Shown here piece after piece: positions 10,795-21,829 of a stretch of DNA of 64,000 nt. Below the pieces are notes generated by a model. That model was not told the DNA's origin. It did not search any database and worked only from the letters and a program-made list of their open reading frames with translations. Every line of letters starts with the position of its first letter. Within the stretch, counting starts at the first letter, position 1. The position numbers and the translations under genes were made by a program. Source of the DNA: Yponomeuta sedellus. Lineage: Eukaryota; Arthropoda; Insecta; Lepidoptera; Yponomeutidae. The stretch is from assembly GCA_934045075.1 (NCBI GenBank), contig OW203724.1, positions 248,001-312,000 on the forward strand, read 5' to 3'.

Positions 10795-13527
10795 TTATAA
10801 ACTATTTAAAGTACTTATTAACTCATAAATAATGTCATGATTGAATCGGCATATCTGGAATCGTGCATTTCGAGGAACCACGAGACATAATTTATCGTCA
10901 ACTTTCCTATAAATTTTATGATCTTTCAAAACGAAATTTTTCTTTATGTCTTTTGATTCCTCATCATTTCCTGGTTTAAGAATGTTCGCTATCCGACTTA
11001 TTTCAGGATCTGACATTTGTAAAGTCAAAAGCCAACTATCAGTTCCTATACGATAGACCATGCAAAGGTCATCTTCGTTGTGATCAGACAATTTTGAATT
11101 TCGACTTAGAGCGTCGACGTGGCCCATTTGAGCCCCTGGTCGATATTCTATTTCGAATGTAAACTCACTGATTTGCAACCACCACCTAGCTATACGTGGG
11201 ATAAGATCTCGTTTTGTCAAAGTAGTCCGTAGTGCGTGGCAATCTGTTAGTAGCTTAAAAGTCATTCCTAATAGGTACACCCGAAATTTCTTCAACGAAC
11301 AGACTATAGCTAGTGTCTCAAGCTCGTACGAATGCAAGTGACGTTCTTCATGCGTAGTTTGGCGACTAAAGTAGGCAACAGGCTTTAGAACGCGTGGGTT
11401 CTCTTGCCATTGCAAAAGTATGCCGCCTATTCCCAATGCACTAGCGTCCGTGTGTAGCTCTGTATCTAGTTTCGGGTTGTATAGAGATAATATGGGCCGT
11501 TCTATTAGTCTTTGTTTTAAATCGTTGAATGCTTTAGTTTCCAACTGAGTCCAATGAAATGGGACGTCCTTTTTTAGGAGATTCGTAAGCGGCCTGGCTA
11601 TTTCTCCATAACCTCTAATAAACCTCCGGAAGTAACTTGTTAGACCAAGAAACTGTCTAACCTCGTGAACTGACCTAGATACGGGAAAATCTTTGACTGC
11701 CAGTACCTTTTGCTCGTTAGGCTTTATACCCCTGGCAGATATCTCGTACCCAAGATAGTTGATAGTATCGTCAAAAAATCTACATTTCGAGAGTTTAAGC
11801 GTAAGGCCATTCTCTCGTAAGAGCTTCAACACTTCTTCCAACCTTTTGAATCCTTGTTCTACATCCACTGATGGCACAAGAATATCGTCCAAGTATGCAA
11901 ATGCAGACTCAAAACGCTTTGCACCTAGCATTTTATTAATGGCCCTTTGAAAGACTGCTGGGGCGTTAGCCAAACCAAACGGCATTCTTTTAAATTCAAA
12001 ATGGCCGTCCGGCGTTACGAAACCTGTGTATCGGCGACTTTTCTCTGCCATCGGTATCTGATAATAGCCGGACGCAAGATCTAAGGTTGTAAAAAGTGTA
12101 TTTCCACTAAGGTTAACTAGTTGATCATCAATTAGCGGCAATGGGAAACAATCTTTTTTTGTTTTATTGTTTAAGGCCCTAAAATCCACGCATAAACGTT
12201 GTTCGCCGGTTTTTTTACGGACCATTAATATTGGGCTTGCAAAGTCAGAGTTAGATTCTTGGATCACATCATTTTCAAGAAGTTCATTAATTATGCTTCG
12301 CACCTGTTCCCTTTCCGAAAATGATAATCTATATGGCCTATATATTACAGGTCTGTCATCTGTCAATTCAATTGTCATCTCCACGTTTTCCATGCATCCT
12401 ATCTCTGCGAGATTCATGGCAAAACAATCGCGATAAGATTGCAAAAGTTTATGCAATCTTTCCACATTGGAATCGCCAATATCTTTGCCCACTTTAATTT
12501 CAGATTTATCAAGAGGCTCTAGGGACGATAAGTCCCTCATGATTCTGTTAACGAGACAAATGTCTTTTTCAACGACGACCTGTGCTCTAGCTAAGACTGT
12601 ATTGGGCTCTAATACAAACGGGTCAGATGCGAAACTTGTGACAATCAAATGTCCCTTCCCCGATTTTATGGTGTAGACCCCCTGGTGTAGGTGGTATTCT
12701 TTACCCGGATCTCCACAAGTATATCCGTCCACATACACGTCACCAGTCATGGTGGGATCATCAGTTTGTACTTCGACCAAAGCAATCCTATCTATAGTGA
12801 TAGGACATGGAATTCTCAATTTAACGGTGTTACAAGGAATCTGTAGATCAGTGCTAAGACTCTGATGGAAGAGCAACTTAGAGTGGTCCTTCGTCACTGT
12901 CACGAATGGGAGTTCTGTGAAGTCTTGGCCGATGAGTAAAGCTGTTTTCATAAACTCGTCACTGACGACAAGTAACTCAACACGAGCCTCGACCTCATCC
13001 AACCTTAACATCACAGAGCTCTTATACAAAGGGGAGACTGAAGCATTTCCGAAGCCTTTTATTAATGGTAGTGCCGTTACCACCTTCACCAAGTTTAACT
13101 CACGAGCTTCAGACTCACGGATCAGGCTACATTCGCTCCCAAAGTCTATATAAGCTACGAAAATCTGACCGTTGGCAGAAACTTTCTTATAGAACTTGTC
13201 ATTACCGTCACTTGAAGTGGATATAGCCAGTGTTGTAGGTCCATTATCAGAGTTTAGTTTTTTATCTAAGCGAATCGATAATGGTTCGAGTTTACAGATT
13301 GGGGAGTTGTGACCGACTCTATTGCACTTTTGGCATTTGATTATGGGTTTAGGACATTTATAGAATGAATGACCTTTTGCTCTACAATTAAAGCAAGTTA
13401 TATCGTTAGTTAACGGAGCAGAAGCATTAATAGGCCGACTGGTGGGATTGTTTTCAAATCGCTTTCGGATAAATGGGGTAGCATCTAATACGCGCTGAGA
13501 ACTGAGATAACACAATACTAAACGCAT
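10795..13527 (-). pseudogene. Gypsy gag-pol: zinc knuckles, protease, RT, RNase H (integrase lost)
   Basis: This 910-codon frame continues the polyprotein begun at 19728. In order it has two CCHC zinc knuckles (residues 45-58 CFNCRAKGHSFYKC and 65-78), a retropepsin site with DFG (128-130) in place of the usual D-S/T-G, reverse transcriptase with VDFRALNN, MPFGLANAP and the YLDD catalytic box (545-548), and RNase H with TDASALGIGG (from 693). The frame ends near the expected start of the integrase zinc-binding region and the rest of integrase is absent, so the copy cannot integrate by itself. The codons before the knuckles are the tail of gag. The first methionine is only the first one after the LINE junction and is not a real start. 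Confidence 0.9.
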
Positions 13528-14009
13528 TCATACTAAACGCGGAGACCGATCCGGAGTGGACGTGCGCGCGGTTTTTGCCCGTTTCTTGCGATAAATAGGA
13601 AGCTTAAATTCACGATTGGTGCATCATAGTGGTTTCTAATTCTCTGTCACTCTTGTGTTCCTTTTATGATTCAGCTCCTCCTACTGGGCGTGCTTAGAGT
13701 GAGATAACGTTACCTCCGAGTGTTTTGCTATAAATAAAAGTAACGTTCTGCTTGTGATTGGCGCCCTCCTCTGTTCGGATTTGAACCGGCAATCGCTGCG
13801 AGTGGATCCGGTTGCGTCGGCGCCGCGCCAAATCAACTGTAGCTAACACTGCGAAATCAACCGCTTGGTCCTACGCCACGACTTAGACGTCGCGCTCTGT
13901 GCTACTCGCGGCGCGGTGTAACTACTACTATCGGTGCGCTACGTGCGAGACAAGTTGTTGCTACGCCGCTTACTACGCCGCCACTTGTCACATTTAGAGC
14001 TATTAAAAC

Positions 14010-15161
14010 ATGAAGTGTGAAGCATGTTTTGTCTCCGTTACCAAAACGGACGTTCTGAAATGTTGTCTCTGCAACAAGACATATCACCACCAGTGTGTCA
14101 ATATGACTGCGGCAATATTCCGTGGGCTAGATAAGAAGTTTTGGCAGTGCCCTGGATGCGATAATGTGACGAAGCGTTCTCGTGGCCGCGGAGATGAAAC
14201 ACCGACACGAAAGCAATATGATGTGCGTCCACCCCCTCCCGCTGGCAACCCTGAGTCCACTGCTATGGAAATCAGCGCGGCCACCGCAGCCCCCCAACAT
14301 GCTCAAGGAAATGAACTCTCGACACCGGGCACAGCAGTAATCCCAACTTCCGTCTCTGCTGACACGGCTCCTGCGCCCGTCTCCACCCGATCTCCAGCGA
14401 CAATTAATTACGGCCAGTTTGGGGAGCTTTTAGATACAAAGTTGGACACAAAGCTGGTCGAACTCAAGGAATCAATCACATCAGAGTTCAATGCAATGCT
14501 AGTTAAATTAAGAGCGAGTTTTCAGGAGGAGGTGGCCAATCTCCGCACAGAAAATGCAAGGCTAAGGGAAGAGCTCGTGGCCCTGGAGGGAAGGGTTGGT
14601 TCGTCCGATGTAATAAAGCTGTCTGAAAGTATCTCTGTTCTTCAGAGCCAACTGAACGACAGAGATCAGGAACTGCTTTCTAACGACATTGAGGTCGCGT
14701 GCGTGCCGGAGTGCGAGGGTGAATCGGTGGGGCACCTGGTGATGACGGTGGCGGCGAAGCTTGGGATGACCTTAGAAGAGAAGGATATAGTGAGTGCAGC
14801 GCGAGTGGGTCCGAAGCATGGCTTTGTCGAAGGAGCTCCAGCGCCGCGTCCGCGGCCTATCGTCGTGCGGCTGGCAAGGCACTCGCTCCGTGACCAGCTG
14901 CTGAGAAGTGCGCGTGTGCGCCGCGGCGCTACTACTTCTGAGCTGGGCCTTCCGCCGCATAAACCGCACCGTTTTTACGTTAACGAGCGGCTTACAAAAA
15001 CCAATCGAGCGCTTTTTGCCCAAGCCCGTGACGCTGGTAGGGATGCACGTTGGCGCTTCGTTTGGTCAAAAGATGGTCGTATCTACGCCCGTAAGGACCA
15101 AGCGTCGCAGAGGGTTATTTTACGTAAGGAGGAAGATGTAAAAACTTTTATAAAAGCTTAA
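14010..15161 (+). CDS. CR1 LINE ORF1 protein with PHD-like zinc finger and coiled coil
   Basis: The 383-residue product starts at an ATG. The first ~55 residues hold a PHD-like pattern of cysteines and a histidine (CEAC, CCLC, HHQC, CPGC). A proline- and alanine-rich linker follows, then a charged region at about 140-220 rich in leucine and glutamate that should form a coiled coil, and a basic C-terminal domain (about 225-383) containing PRPIVVRLARHSLRDQLL and FYVNERLTKTNRALF. ORF1 proteins of this class bind element RNA in a ribonucleoprotein; PHD-bearing ORF1s are known from CR1-group elements. The relative at 20295-21428 shares the same architecture and the FYVNERLTKTNR-like block. The reading frame is intact. 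Confidence 0.85.
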   Translation: MKCEACFVSVTKTDVLKCCLCNKTYHHQCVNMTAAIFRGLDKKFWQCPGCDNVTKRSRGRGDETPTRKQYDVRPPPPAGNPESTAMEISAATAAPQHAQGNELSTPGTAVIPTSVSADTAPAPVSTRSPATINYGQFGELLDTKLDTKLVELKESITSEFNAMLVKLRASFQEEVANLRTENARLREELVALEGRVGSSDVIKLSESISVLQSQLNDRDQELLSNDIEVACVPECEGESVGHLVMTVAAKLGMTLEEKDIVSAARVGPKHGFVEGAPAPRPRPIVVRLARHSLRDQLLRSARVRRGATTSELGLPPHKPHRFYVNERLTKTNRALFAQARDAGRDARWRFVWSKDGRIYARKDQASQRVILRKEEDVKTFIKA

Positions 15162-15590
15162 TTAGGGCAATCCTGCATACTCTGTCAAATATAATATGTA
15201 AATTTATATTGGTAGTTCTGGCTGATTGCTATAATCTATCAATCTTCATGTCTCAAAGTGTCTGTGTATTATATAAAATACAAAAAATGTATGCTCAAAA
15301 AACACGCCAAACTTGTCAAAGTTTAATTTTCATTGGTCAACAAAACTTTAGTGCAAACATTATTTCATATAGTTTACTTGGTGATGATTTTTATTATGAA
15401 GCTTATTTTGTAATTTATGCTTTTACTTTTAGAAATTACAGCGTGTGTGAACGGACCTTCGAATCGGAAGCATTGAATATTTCAGATATAATAATATTAT
15501 ACTTTATACATTTTAATCAAGTTACTTATTTACTAACAAACTATAAAACCAAATACTATCGTAGAGAAAAATATAAATAAATATCTCAGA
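15162..15590. other. Spacer between LINE ORF1 and ORF2
   Basis: AT-rich, about 430 bp. A 123-codon open frame (15209-15580) has biased composition and no match in the sister LINE, so it is treated as spacer. Confidence 0.6.
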
Positions 15591-18404
15591 TTGGGTCTCT
15601 TCAATGCGGGTTCGTTAGGTACTGGTCACGAGGAGCTGTGTGCGGCAGTTGATCGCTTGCAGCCGGATATTCTCGCCATAAATGAAACATGGTTGAAGCC
15701 AAATCAGGATGCTCGTGCGCCTACAATTCCAGGCTACCGTCTACGTCATATTCCCCGGCCACCTCGCCTTCACAAAGGTGGTGGTGGTGGGGTGGGCTTT
15801 TACATAAAAAATTGCTATAAAGTTAGAATCCTTACCCACCCTACTTCAGATGTAGAACAGATGTGGATAGTGGCAAATATAAATTCATACAAATTCTTAA
15901 TTGGCACCGCATACAGGCCCAATTGGGTGAAAGTAGACTGCTTTCTAGATTCGCTAACAGAATCTATCACTTCATTGAATAGCTATGACTACGTCATACT
16001 ATTAGGAGATTTCAATATCAATTTATTAAATTCAGAAGACCTCCTTTCAAAAAAGTTACATGAATTTTTGAATAGTTTGAGTATCGAAAATCTAGTCACT
16101 GAACCGACACACTTTACTTCCCACAGCGCAACGCTTATAGATTTAATTTGCGCTAGCCTTGATGCTCCCATTGTTAAAGTTACTGTTGATCACGTCCCGG
16201 ACCTTGGTGCGCATTCAATAGTTTGTGTTGACCTAAAGATAAAAAAACATAAATTTTCTCCTAAAAAAATAACTTTTAGGCCTATAAATAGTATCTTATT
16301 GAGCAGTTTCAACGATGATTTATATTCAATTGATTTTAATTTAATTTATGCCATGGATAACGTAGATAATATGATAAACGAATTTAACAAATATATTTTA
16401 CGGTTGTTTAATAAACATGCCCCTATACGTACTACTGTTCTGCGTAAAAAACAAATACCTTGGTTAAAGAGTAACGTAAAGTTTATGATCAAATTACGAA
16501 ACCAAGCACATGCTAAATATAAATCAACTAAAGCTGTTTCAGACTTAGTACAATACAAAAATATGAAAAAAATGGTCAACAGCGCCTTGTTTTATGAAAA
16601 AAAGGCATTTTTTGAACAGAATATAAACTGTAATATTAAAGACTCAGCAAAATTATGGAAAAACCTTAAAGAATCTGTCTTACCCGATTTTAATTGTAGT
16701 TCAGACTTACCTATTCATTTTGATGACCCCAATGAAATTTGTAAACAATTTGCTACTGTTCCAGGGAATGGTGAGGTAAAAATTTCACAACTAACATTTT
16801 ATGAATACCAAAGGTTTGGTACAGCATCGTTTGAATTACACACCGTTGATGAAACAACAGTTGCAAAAATTATAATGGCCCAAAAATCAAATTCTCTTGG
16901 TGCTGACGAAATTAATTTAGATATGTTAATCTTAACACTTCCCTATACACTCAATATAATAACAAACATAATTAATACATCAATAACAACTTCTACCTTT
17001 CCAGACATATGGAAGCTTGCTCTTGTAAAACCTTTGCCTAAAATTGCCTCGCCACTCCTTGTGAAAGACCTCAGACCAATTAGCATTTTATCATGCCTAT
17101 CAAAAATTATGGAAAAGGTTGTCTATGACCAGGTCATCAGATTTGTTGAAGACAATAACATATTACCAAAATTCCAATCAGGGTTCAGAAGGCAGAGAAG
17201 TACGAACACTGCTCTCTTGGACGTGGTAGATAATATTCTATCATCCAGAGATGTAGGTTTTGCTACTATTCTTGTCCTCCTTGATTTTTCCCGTGCGTTC
17301 GACAGTATTAATACTTCACTCCTGCTTTCGAAAATGACATATTATGGTTTTAACAATTCGACAGTAAAATGGTTTCACAGCTATCTAAGCGGCCGCTCCC
17401 AGGAGGTTGTTTTAAATAAGTCCGATGGATCAAAGGAGCATTCACGACCAGTAATGCTTTCGCGAGGGGTTCCACAGGGCTCCATTTTGGGGCCGTTACT
17501 TTTTATAATTTACAGTGCTGATTTGAGTTCAAATTTGACAAGTAAATACCATATATACGCCGACGATGTACAATTATACGTCCCTATTAATCATATCAAC
17601 TTCAGTGATTCAATTCGAAGTTTAAATGACGACTTGGACCGTATATCTGCCTGGTCAATGCGTAATTCTTTGATACTTAACCCGAACAAATCAAAGTATA
17701 TGATTCTGGGTTCACATACAAATGTGGACAAAGTTTTGGCTTTGAATCCTATCCTTAATGTTTCTGGAGTTCCGATAGAAAGAGTTGTCGAAGCGAGAAA
17801 CCTTGGTGTGACATTTGATAGCGATTTGCGCTTCGAAAAGCATTTGGGTGAAGTTGTTCAAAATTGCTTTTATAGACTTAACGTACTTTATAGAATACGC
17901 CCGTTTTTAAGTGAAGTTATGAGAATTAAATTAACAGAGTCATTGATTTTATCAAAGTTAAATTATTGTTTAACGGTTTATGGTCCATGTTTGTATGAAA
18001 AATCGCATCGTCTTCTACAACGCGTCCAAAACGCGTGTGCGCGGTTTTGCTTTAAGATTCCTCCCAGAACCCACGTAACACCTTTCCTAAATAACGCGAA
18101 AATATTAAAAATTAAAAATAGATTACAATTTCAGATGGCCTGTTTATTATTTGGTACTATTAACTCAGGTAAACCGGAGTATTTATTCGAAAAACTAACA
18201 TGGCGTCAAAGACCAGCGCGTAAAGCGTGTTGCGCAATTATAACCATCCCGCAACACGCAACAGCAGCATTTAGGGGCAGTTTCCGCTACCAAGCAACTA
18301 AATGCTGGAATAATATTCCTCCACCAATCCGTTCATTACCAACTTTAGGATCATTCAAAAATCATTATAGGTTGGTATTGTTGGAAGACCAGCAGAATGG
18401 TTAA
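15591..18404 (+). CDS. CR1 LINE ORF2: endonuclease and reverse transcriptase
   Basis: About 937 residues. The N-terminal ~230 form an APE-like endonuclease: LGLFNAGSLG, INETWLKP (catalytic Glu), LIGTAYRP, ILLGDFNINL and a closing AHS. The reverse transcriptase follows with DLRPISILSCLSKIMEKVVY, GFRRQRSTNTALLDVV, LDFSRAFDSI, GVPQGSILGPLLF and the YADD catalytic box in HIYADDVQLY. The C-terminus has a basic, cysteine-containing region (RVQNACARFCF). No frameshift or internal stop was seen. The first codon here is a TTG; the sister copy starts at an ATG a few codons further upstream, so the true start of this one is uncertain. It would nick target DNA and copy LINE RNA there. Confidence 0.9.
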   Translation: MGLFNAGSLGTGHEELCAAVDRLQPDILAINETWLKPNQDARAPTIPGYRLRHIPRPPRLHKGGGGGVGFYIKNCYKVRILTHPTSDVEQMWIVANINSYKFLIGTAYRPNWVKVDCFLDSLTESITSLNSYDYVILLGDFNINLLNSEDLLSKKLHEFLNSLSIENLVTEPTHFTSHSATLIDLICASLDAPIVKVTVDHVPDLGAHSIVCVDLKIKKHKFSPKKITFRPINSILLSSFNDDLYSIDFNLIYAMDNVDNMINEFNKYILRLFNKHAPIRTTVLRKKQIPWLKSNVKFMIKLRNQAHAKYKSTKAVSDLVQYKNMKKMVNSALFYEKKAFFEQNINCNIKDSAKLWKNLKESVLPDFNCSSDLPIHFDDPNEICKQFATVPGNGEVKISQLTFYEYQRFGTASFELHTVDETTVAKIIMAQKSNSLGADEINLDMLILTLPYTLNIITNIINTSITTSTFPDIWKLALVKPLPKIASPLLVKDLRPISILSCLSKIMEKVVYDQVIRFVEDNNILPKFQSGFRRQRSTNTALLDVVDNILSSRDVGFATILVLLDFSRAFDSINTSLLLSKMTYYGFNNSTVKWFHSYLSGRSQEVVLNKSDGSKEHSRPVMLSRGVPQGSILGPLLFIIYSADLSSNLTSKYHIYADDVQLYVPINHINFSDSIRSLNDDLDRISAWSMRNSLILNPNKSKYMILGSHTNVDKVLALNPILNVSGVPIERVVEARNLGVTFDSDLRFEKHLGEVVQNCFYRLNVLYRIRPFLSEVMRIKLTESLILSKLNYCLTVYGPCLYEKSHRLLQRVQNACARFCFKIPPRTHVTPFLNNAKILKIKNRLQFQMACLLFGTINSGKPEYLFEKLTWRQRPARKACCAIITIPQHATAAFRGSFRYQATKCWNNIPPPIRSLPTLGSFKNHYRLVLLEDQQNG

Positions 18405-18984
18405 ATTTGTATAGCTCTGCTCTACTAGATGTTTCATCTGTAGTTTGTTTGGTTTTGCTGCTGTGGCGCGCTTGTTGCGTAAAAATAAACTTACAAAAAA
18501 TAAAATTACAGTAACTGCCATAGGATCGGTCGAACTAACCTATTTAAACTTTTAATTTATTATATTATATATAAAATAAATACTTATATAATTAGAAATT
18601 TACATATCTATACATATATGTATGTGTATATAAATATGTATATATATGTATGTGTGTGTGTATGTGTGTATGTGTATATATATATATGTGTATGTATGTA
18701 TTATTGTATATATTATTTACTTATTCATTATTTTTCATAACTATCTATTGTGAGTCTTTTGTTTCTTACTTATCTTACATATTAGGTGCCGACAGAATAC
18801 CAGCGTTGCAGAAGGTATTCCTTTTGTGACAAATGCTGAGTCGGGTCCTTTCACAAACGCAGTGCACTGATATTCCTTGCATGTTTCTTTTTAATCTAAA
18901 ATTATTAATTCTGTACATTGTTATGTATATTCTGTCATTGTACTGTGTTTTTAAGTGAATAAAATTATTTCAATTCAATTCAAT
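18405..18984 (+). repeat. LINE 3' UTR with TA/TG microsatellite and AATTC tail
   Basis: About 18540-18710 is a TATATG/TGTGTA-type simple repeat. The UTR ends with AATAAAATTATTT and five AATTC units, which mark the 3' terminus of the insertion next to the gypsy gag sequence. Confidence 0.75.
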
Positions 18985-19728
18985 TCAATTCAATAAGTCT
19001 TCTGGTTCCTTACAATTCAGTACTTGTGCCCCGTTACGAATAGACTTATCGGTAATACCATGAATAACACAGTCTACAGCCTTCTTGCCTATAATTTCGC
19101 ATCGGTTAATCAGTGTCAATTTATCATAAAAATAATCTCGCAAACTCTCGTTACTACGACTAGTGCGATTAAGCATTTCTTCGAGAAGCCGACCATAATT
19201 TTGCTCATTCGGGAAAGCCTTCTTCAGCTTTACCTGCCATTCATTCCAATTGTAAACTACCGTAGGTAACGCTTCCAACCACGTTTTAGCGAGACCGGTT
19301 AATTTCTGGAGTGCAAAATGGATGGTTTGCTTCTCGTCCCATTCATAAATGTTGCTACATTCATTGACCTTATTTAACCAACTTTCAACACTCTGACTCT
19401 TACTAGATGGGTCGAATTCTGGTACAATATTATTTTGTTGATTGGTATTCAACCGTTGCGAATGCCCCTTCTCTTTGTTAAGTATTGAAATAAGCCTAGC
19501 TACCTCGTCTGCCTGAAGTCCGGGAGCCGATGAGATTGCTTCAAGTGGTGTGGATTCACAAGCTTCAAGAGGTGCTGCGCTAGTGGCTTCAACCTCCTCT
19601 ATGGTCCAGCAGGCTGTCTGAATAGACTCCCGTCGTCGTCGTAATGCTGGCGATCGAGTAACCGAAGACTTCCGCTTTCTGCTGCGGTCTTTCGCTCGAA
19701 AGGGGTTCATCCTCGAGAAGAAATTCAT
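18985..19728 (-). pseudogene. Gypsy gag, N-terminal part cut off by a LINE
   Basis: The frame opens at ATG 19728 (minus strand) with a basic serine/arginine-rich N-terminus (KDRSRKRKSSVTRSPALRRR). A capsid-like region follows: PEFDPSSKSQSVESWLNKV, then WDEKQTIHFALQKLTGLAKT, then NEQNYGRLLEEMLNRTSRS. This is the retrotransposon gag helical domain that assembles the particle. The frame ends after KEPEDLL, exactly at the CR1 tail. The related region before the zinc knuckles resumes at 13527. A second, more decayed gag of the same family is at 41311-42111. It is split and not functional as it stands. Confidence 0.85.
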
Positions 19729-20294
19729 ATATCAGTTTCATACATAGGTACATGTTTTACCTATTTTTAATAATTAATAATTGTATTATTAAGGGAGACC
19801 GTGCCGCGCTCGGCGAGTGAACAGTGTTTTTGCTGGCTTCTATATTTTTCTGTGCTTAAAAATAGTAAATCGAAGCCTATTGGAGTTAAAATTACATCAA
19901 AGTAAAGTTCTGTGATCGTGCCTTATGCTAAATATATTTTCTTAAGTGATGAGTGCCTGATTGTGCTTCAAAATCAAGTATTTTCCTTGCTACCCACCGG
20001 CCGACTCAACTCGCCGGGGCTTTGACCGCTCGTACAGTGACCTTGGCCGTGGGAACTGAGCCACCGACATCGCTCGCTACTGGTCGCGGTTGTGTGTGTG
20101 AGTGCGCGCGCGACGTTCTTGGTAGTACGTACACGCCCCAGCCAATCGATCTCTCACTCACTCAGACGCCTGCTATCGCTGTGCTGCGTGCGTGCGTTGC
20201 CCGAGCCGCTATCATTATTTTGTAAACATTGCGAACCGGACATCTCTTGGCCGCCTTACACTGCTGTTATCGCCTGCTTTTTGCTATTATCAAT

Positions 20295-21428
20295 ATGAAT
20301 TGCCAAGCTTGCGGGAAAGATATCTTACTGGGAGAACGGCTTGGTTGCGTGGGGTGCAAGAGCTGTTTTCATTACAGATGTCTCAACATGACTACAGCCT
20401 ATTTTATACCAAACAAGGCTGAACTGGTGAAGTCCTGGCGATGCCCCCGCTGCGCCAATGTTACCTCGCGAGAGCGGCGTGCCGCTCGGAATGATGACAC
20501 GCCGGTCCGTGAGCGCCGCGACGAAGTGGCGATGGGCATCGACATGTCCATCTGCGACGAGTCCCAAGGTAACACATCCGATCCAACTGAGCACACTGCT
20601 TCATTCGATGGAATGTACCGCAAGTTAGAGTCGTTACTTAATACGAAGCTCGATGACATCGCTAAGGAGTTTCATACATCTATAAACTTATTGAAGGCGG
20701 AGTTTACTAAGACGACCGATTTTCTGGGGGACCAAATAAGCGATCTCTCTAAAACCGTCCAATCCGTGGGCGACAAAGTTTTTCACCTCGAGCAGGAGAA
20801 CGATCGCCTGCGAACTGAGCTCGCCGCCATCACTCGAACCCAGAAGGAAACTCATGGTGCAGATCTCCAAGAAGTCATTGAGCAATTGCGCTCAGATCTG
20901 AATGATAGGGAGCAAGCGGCGCTACTGAACGACGTGGAGGTAACGGGGGTGCCAGAGTTTGAAGGAGAATCCTGTGGCCACATTGTGTCCATAATAGCCA
21001 CCAAGCTGGGCGTCGAGCTGGAGCTGCGGGACGTGGTGAACGCGTCCCGCGCCGGCCCGCGCCGTACTGCGCCTCTCCAAGGTGAAGCGGTGCCCCGCCC
21101 CCGGCCAATCGTCGTCAGTCTGTCTCGCCGCGTCCTTCGCGATGAACTCATCAAGAGCGCGAGGGTTCGTCGGGGAGCGGTGACCTCACCAGATCTTGGC
21201 CTCCCGCCGCACGAGCCGCGACGAGTTTATGTTAATGAGAGGCTAACTAAAACTAATAGAAGACTTTTTGGTTTGGCTCGTGACGCAGGTCGGGCCCTTA
21301 AGTGGCGTTTTGTCTGGTCCAGGGAAGGCCGCGTAAGTGTGCGGCGAGATGACTCATCCCCGGCCCACCGCATACGCTCTGAGTTGGACCTTAGCCGGGT
21401 TTTTGGCTCGCTGCCTGTTCGCTCTTAA
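20295..21428 (+). CDS. CR1 LINE ORF1 protein with PHD-like zinc finger
   Basis: The 377-residue frame starts at ATG 20295; upstream in-frame sequence lacks an ATG. Cysteines and one histidine in the order CQAC, CVGC, HYRC, CPRC give a PHD-like finger in the first ~55 residues. Residues of about 110-210 are heptad-rich and coiled-coil-like (LGDQISDLSKTVQ, HLEQENDRLRTEL). The C-terminal domain carries RPRPIVVSLSRRVLRDELI and VYVNERLTKTNRRLFGL. Gene order and architecture match the protein at 14010-15161. The likely role is RNA binding and packaging for the LINE. The frame is intact. Confidence 0.85.
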   Translation: MNCQACGKDILLGERLGCVGCKSCFHYRCLNMTTAYFIPNKAELVKSWRCPRCANVTSRERRAARNDDTPVRERRDEVAMGIDMSICDESQGNTSDPTEHTASFDGMYRKLESLLNTKLDDIAKEFHTSINLLKAEFTKTTDFLGDQISDLSKTVQSVGDKVFHLEQENDRLRTELAAITRTQKETHGADLQEVIEQLRSDLNDREQAALLNDVEVTGVPEFEGESCGHIVSIIATKLGVELELRDVVNASRAGPRRTAPLQGEAVPRPRPIVVSLSRRVLRDELIKSARVRRGAVTSPDLGLPPHEPRRVYVNERLTKTNRRLFGLARDAGRALKWRFVWSREGRVSVRRDDSSPAHRIRSELDLSRVFGSLPVRS

Positions 21429-21829
21429 ATGTTTAGTGCTTAACGTCTTATTACTTTATATGCCTGATTTGTTTAATGTCTCGTTAGCGTGTCTCTATAA
21501 CTGTGTTTCTCTCTGTAATTTGTTATTTCATCGAATTGCCATCTGTGTATTGCAGCGTAGGCGTGTGGCAGGTGTAAATGGGCTAATAATTGCAACGAAT
21601 AACCTTCGCGCTTGTAAAATAGGAGGAAAGCTGAGTGAAAGTCAAATATATACGTATATTTATTCTGCAATTATTTTATTTTTATTTTCTGATTATTTTA
21701 TTTACGTTCCGGATATTGTCATATTTTATTTCTATTGCATCTATCTAGGTTATCATAAACAGTGCACTGATCGACTTATAATAATTGTCGTTCTATTGGT
21801 ATTGCGGTACATTCTGGCCAGTCTGATTT

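Larger units (their letters stand above)
13539..18984 (+). mobile_element. Full-length CR1-type LINE (copy 1) inside gypsy gag-pol
   Basis: The order is 5' UTR (from about 13539, GCGGAGACCG), ORF1 (14010-15161), a ~430-bp AT-rich gap, ORF2 (15591-18404), and a 3' UTR ending in an (AATTC)n tail at 18969-18984. It is opposite to the host gypsy element and splits its gag-pol frame. The second LINE at 19793 begins with a similar GGAGACCG. No clear target duplication is visible, as is common for CR1-clade elements. Both ORFs are open, so this copy may be recent. Confidence 0.85.

Noticed and set aside
15209..15580. 123-codon frame between LINE ORF1 and ORF2
   Set aside because: AT-biased, not present in the sister LINE; treated as spacer.
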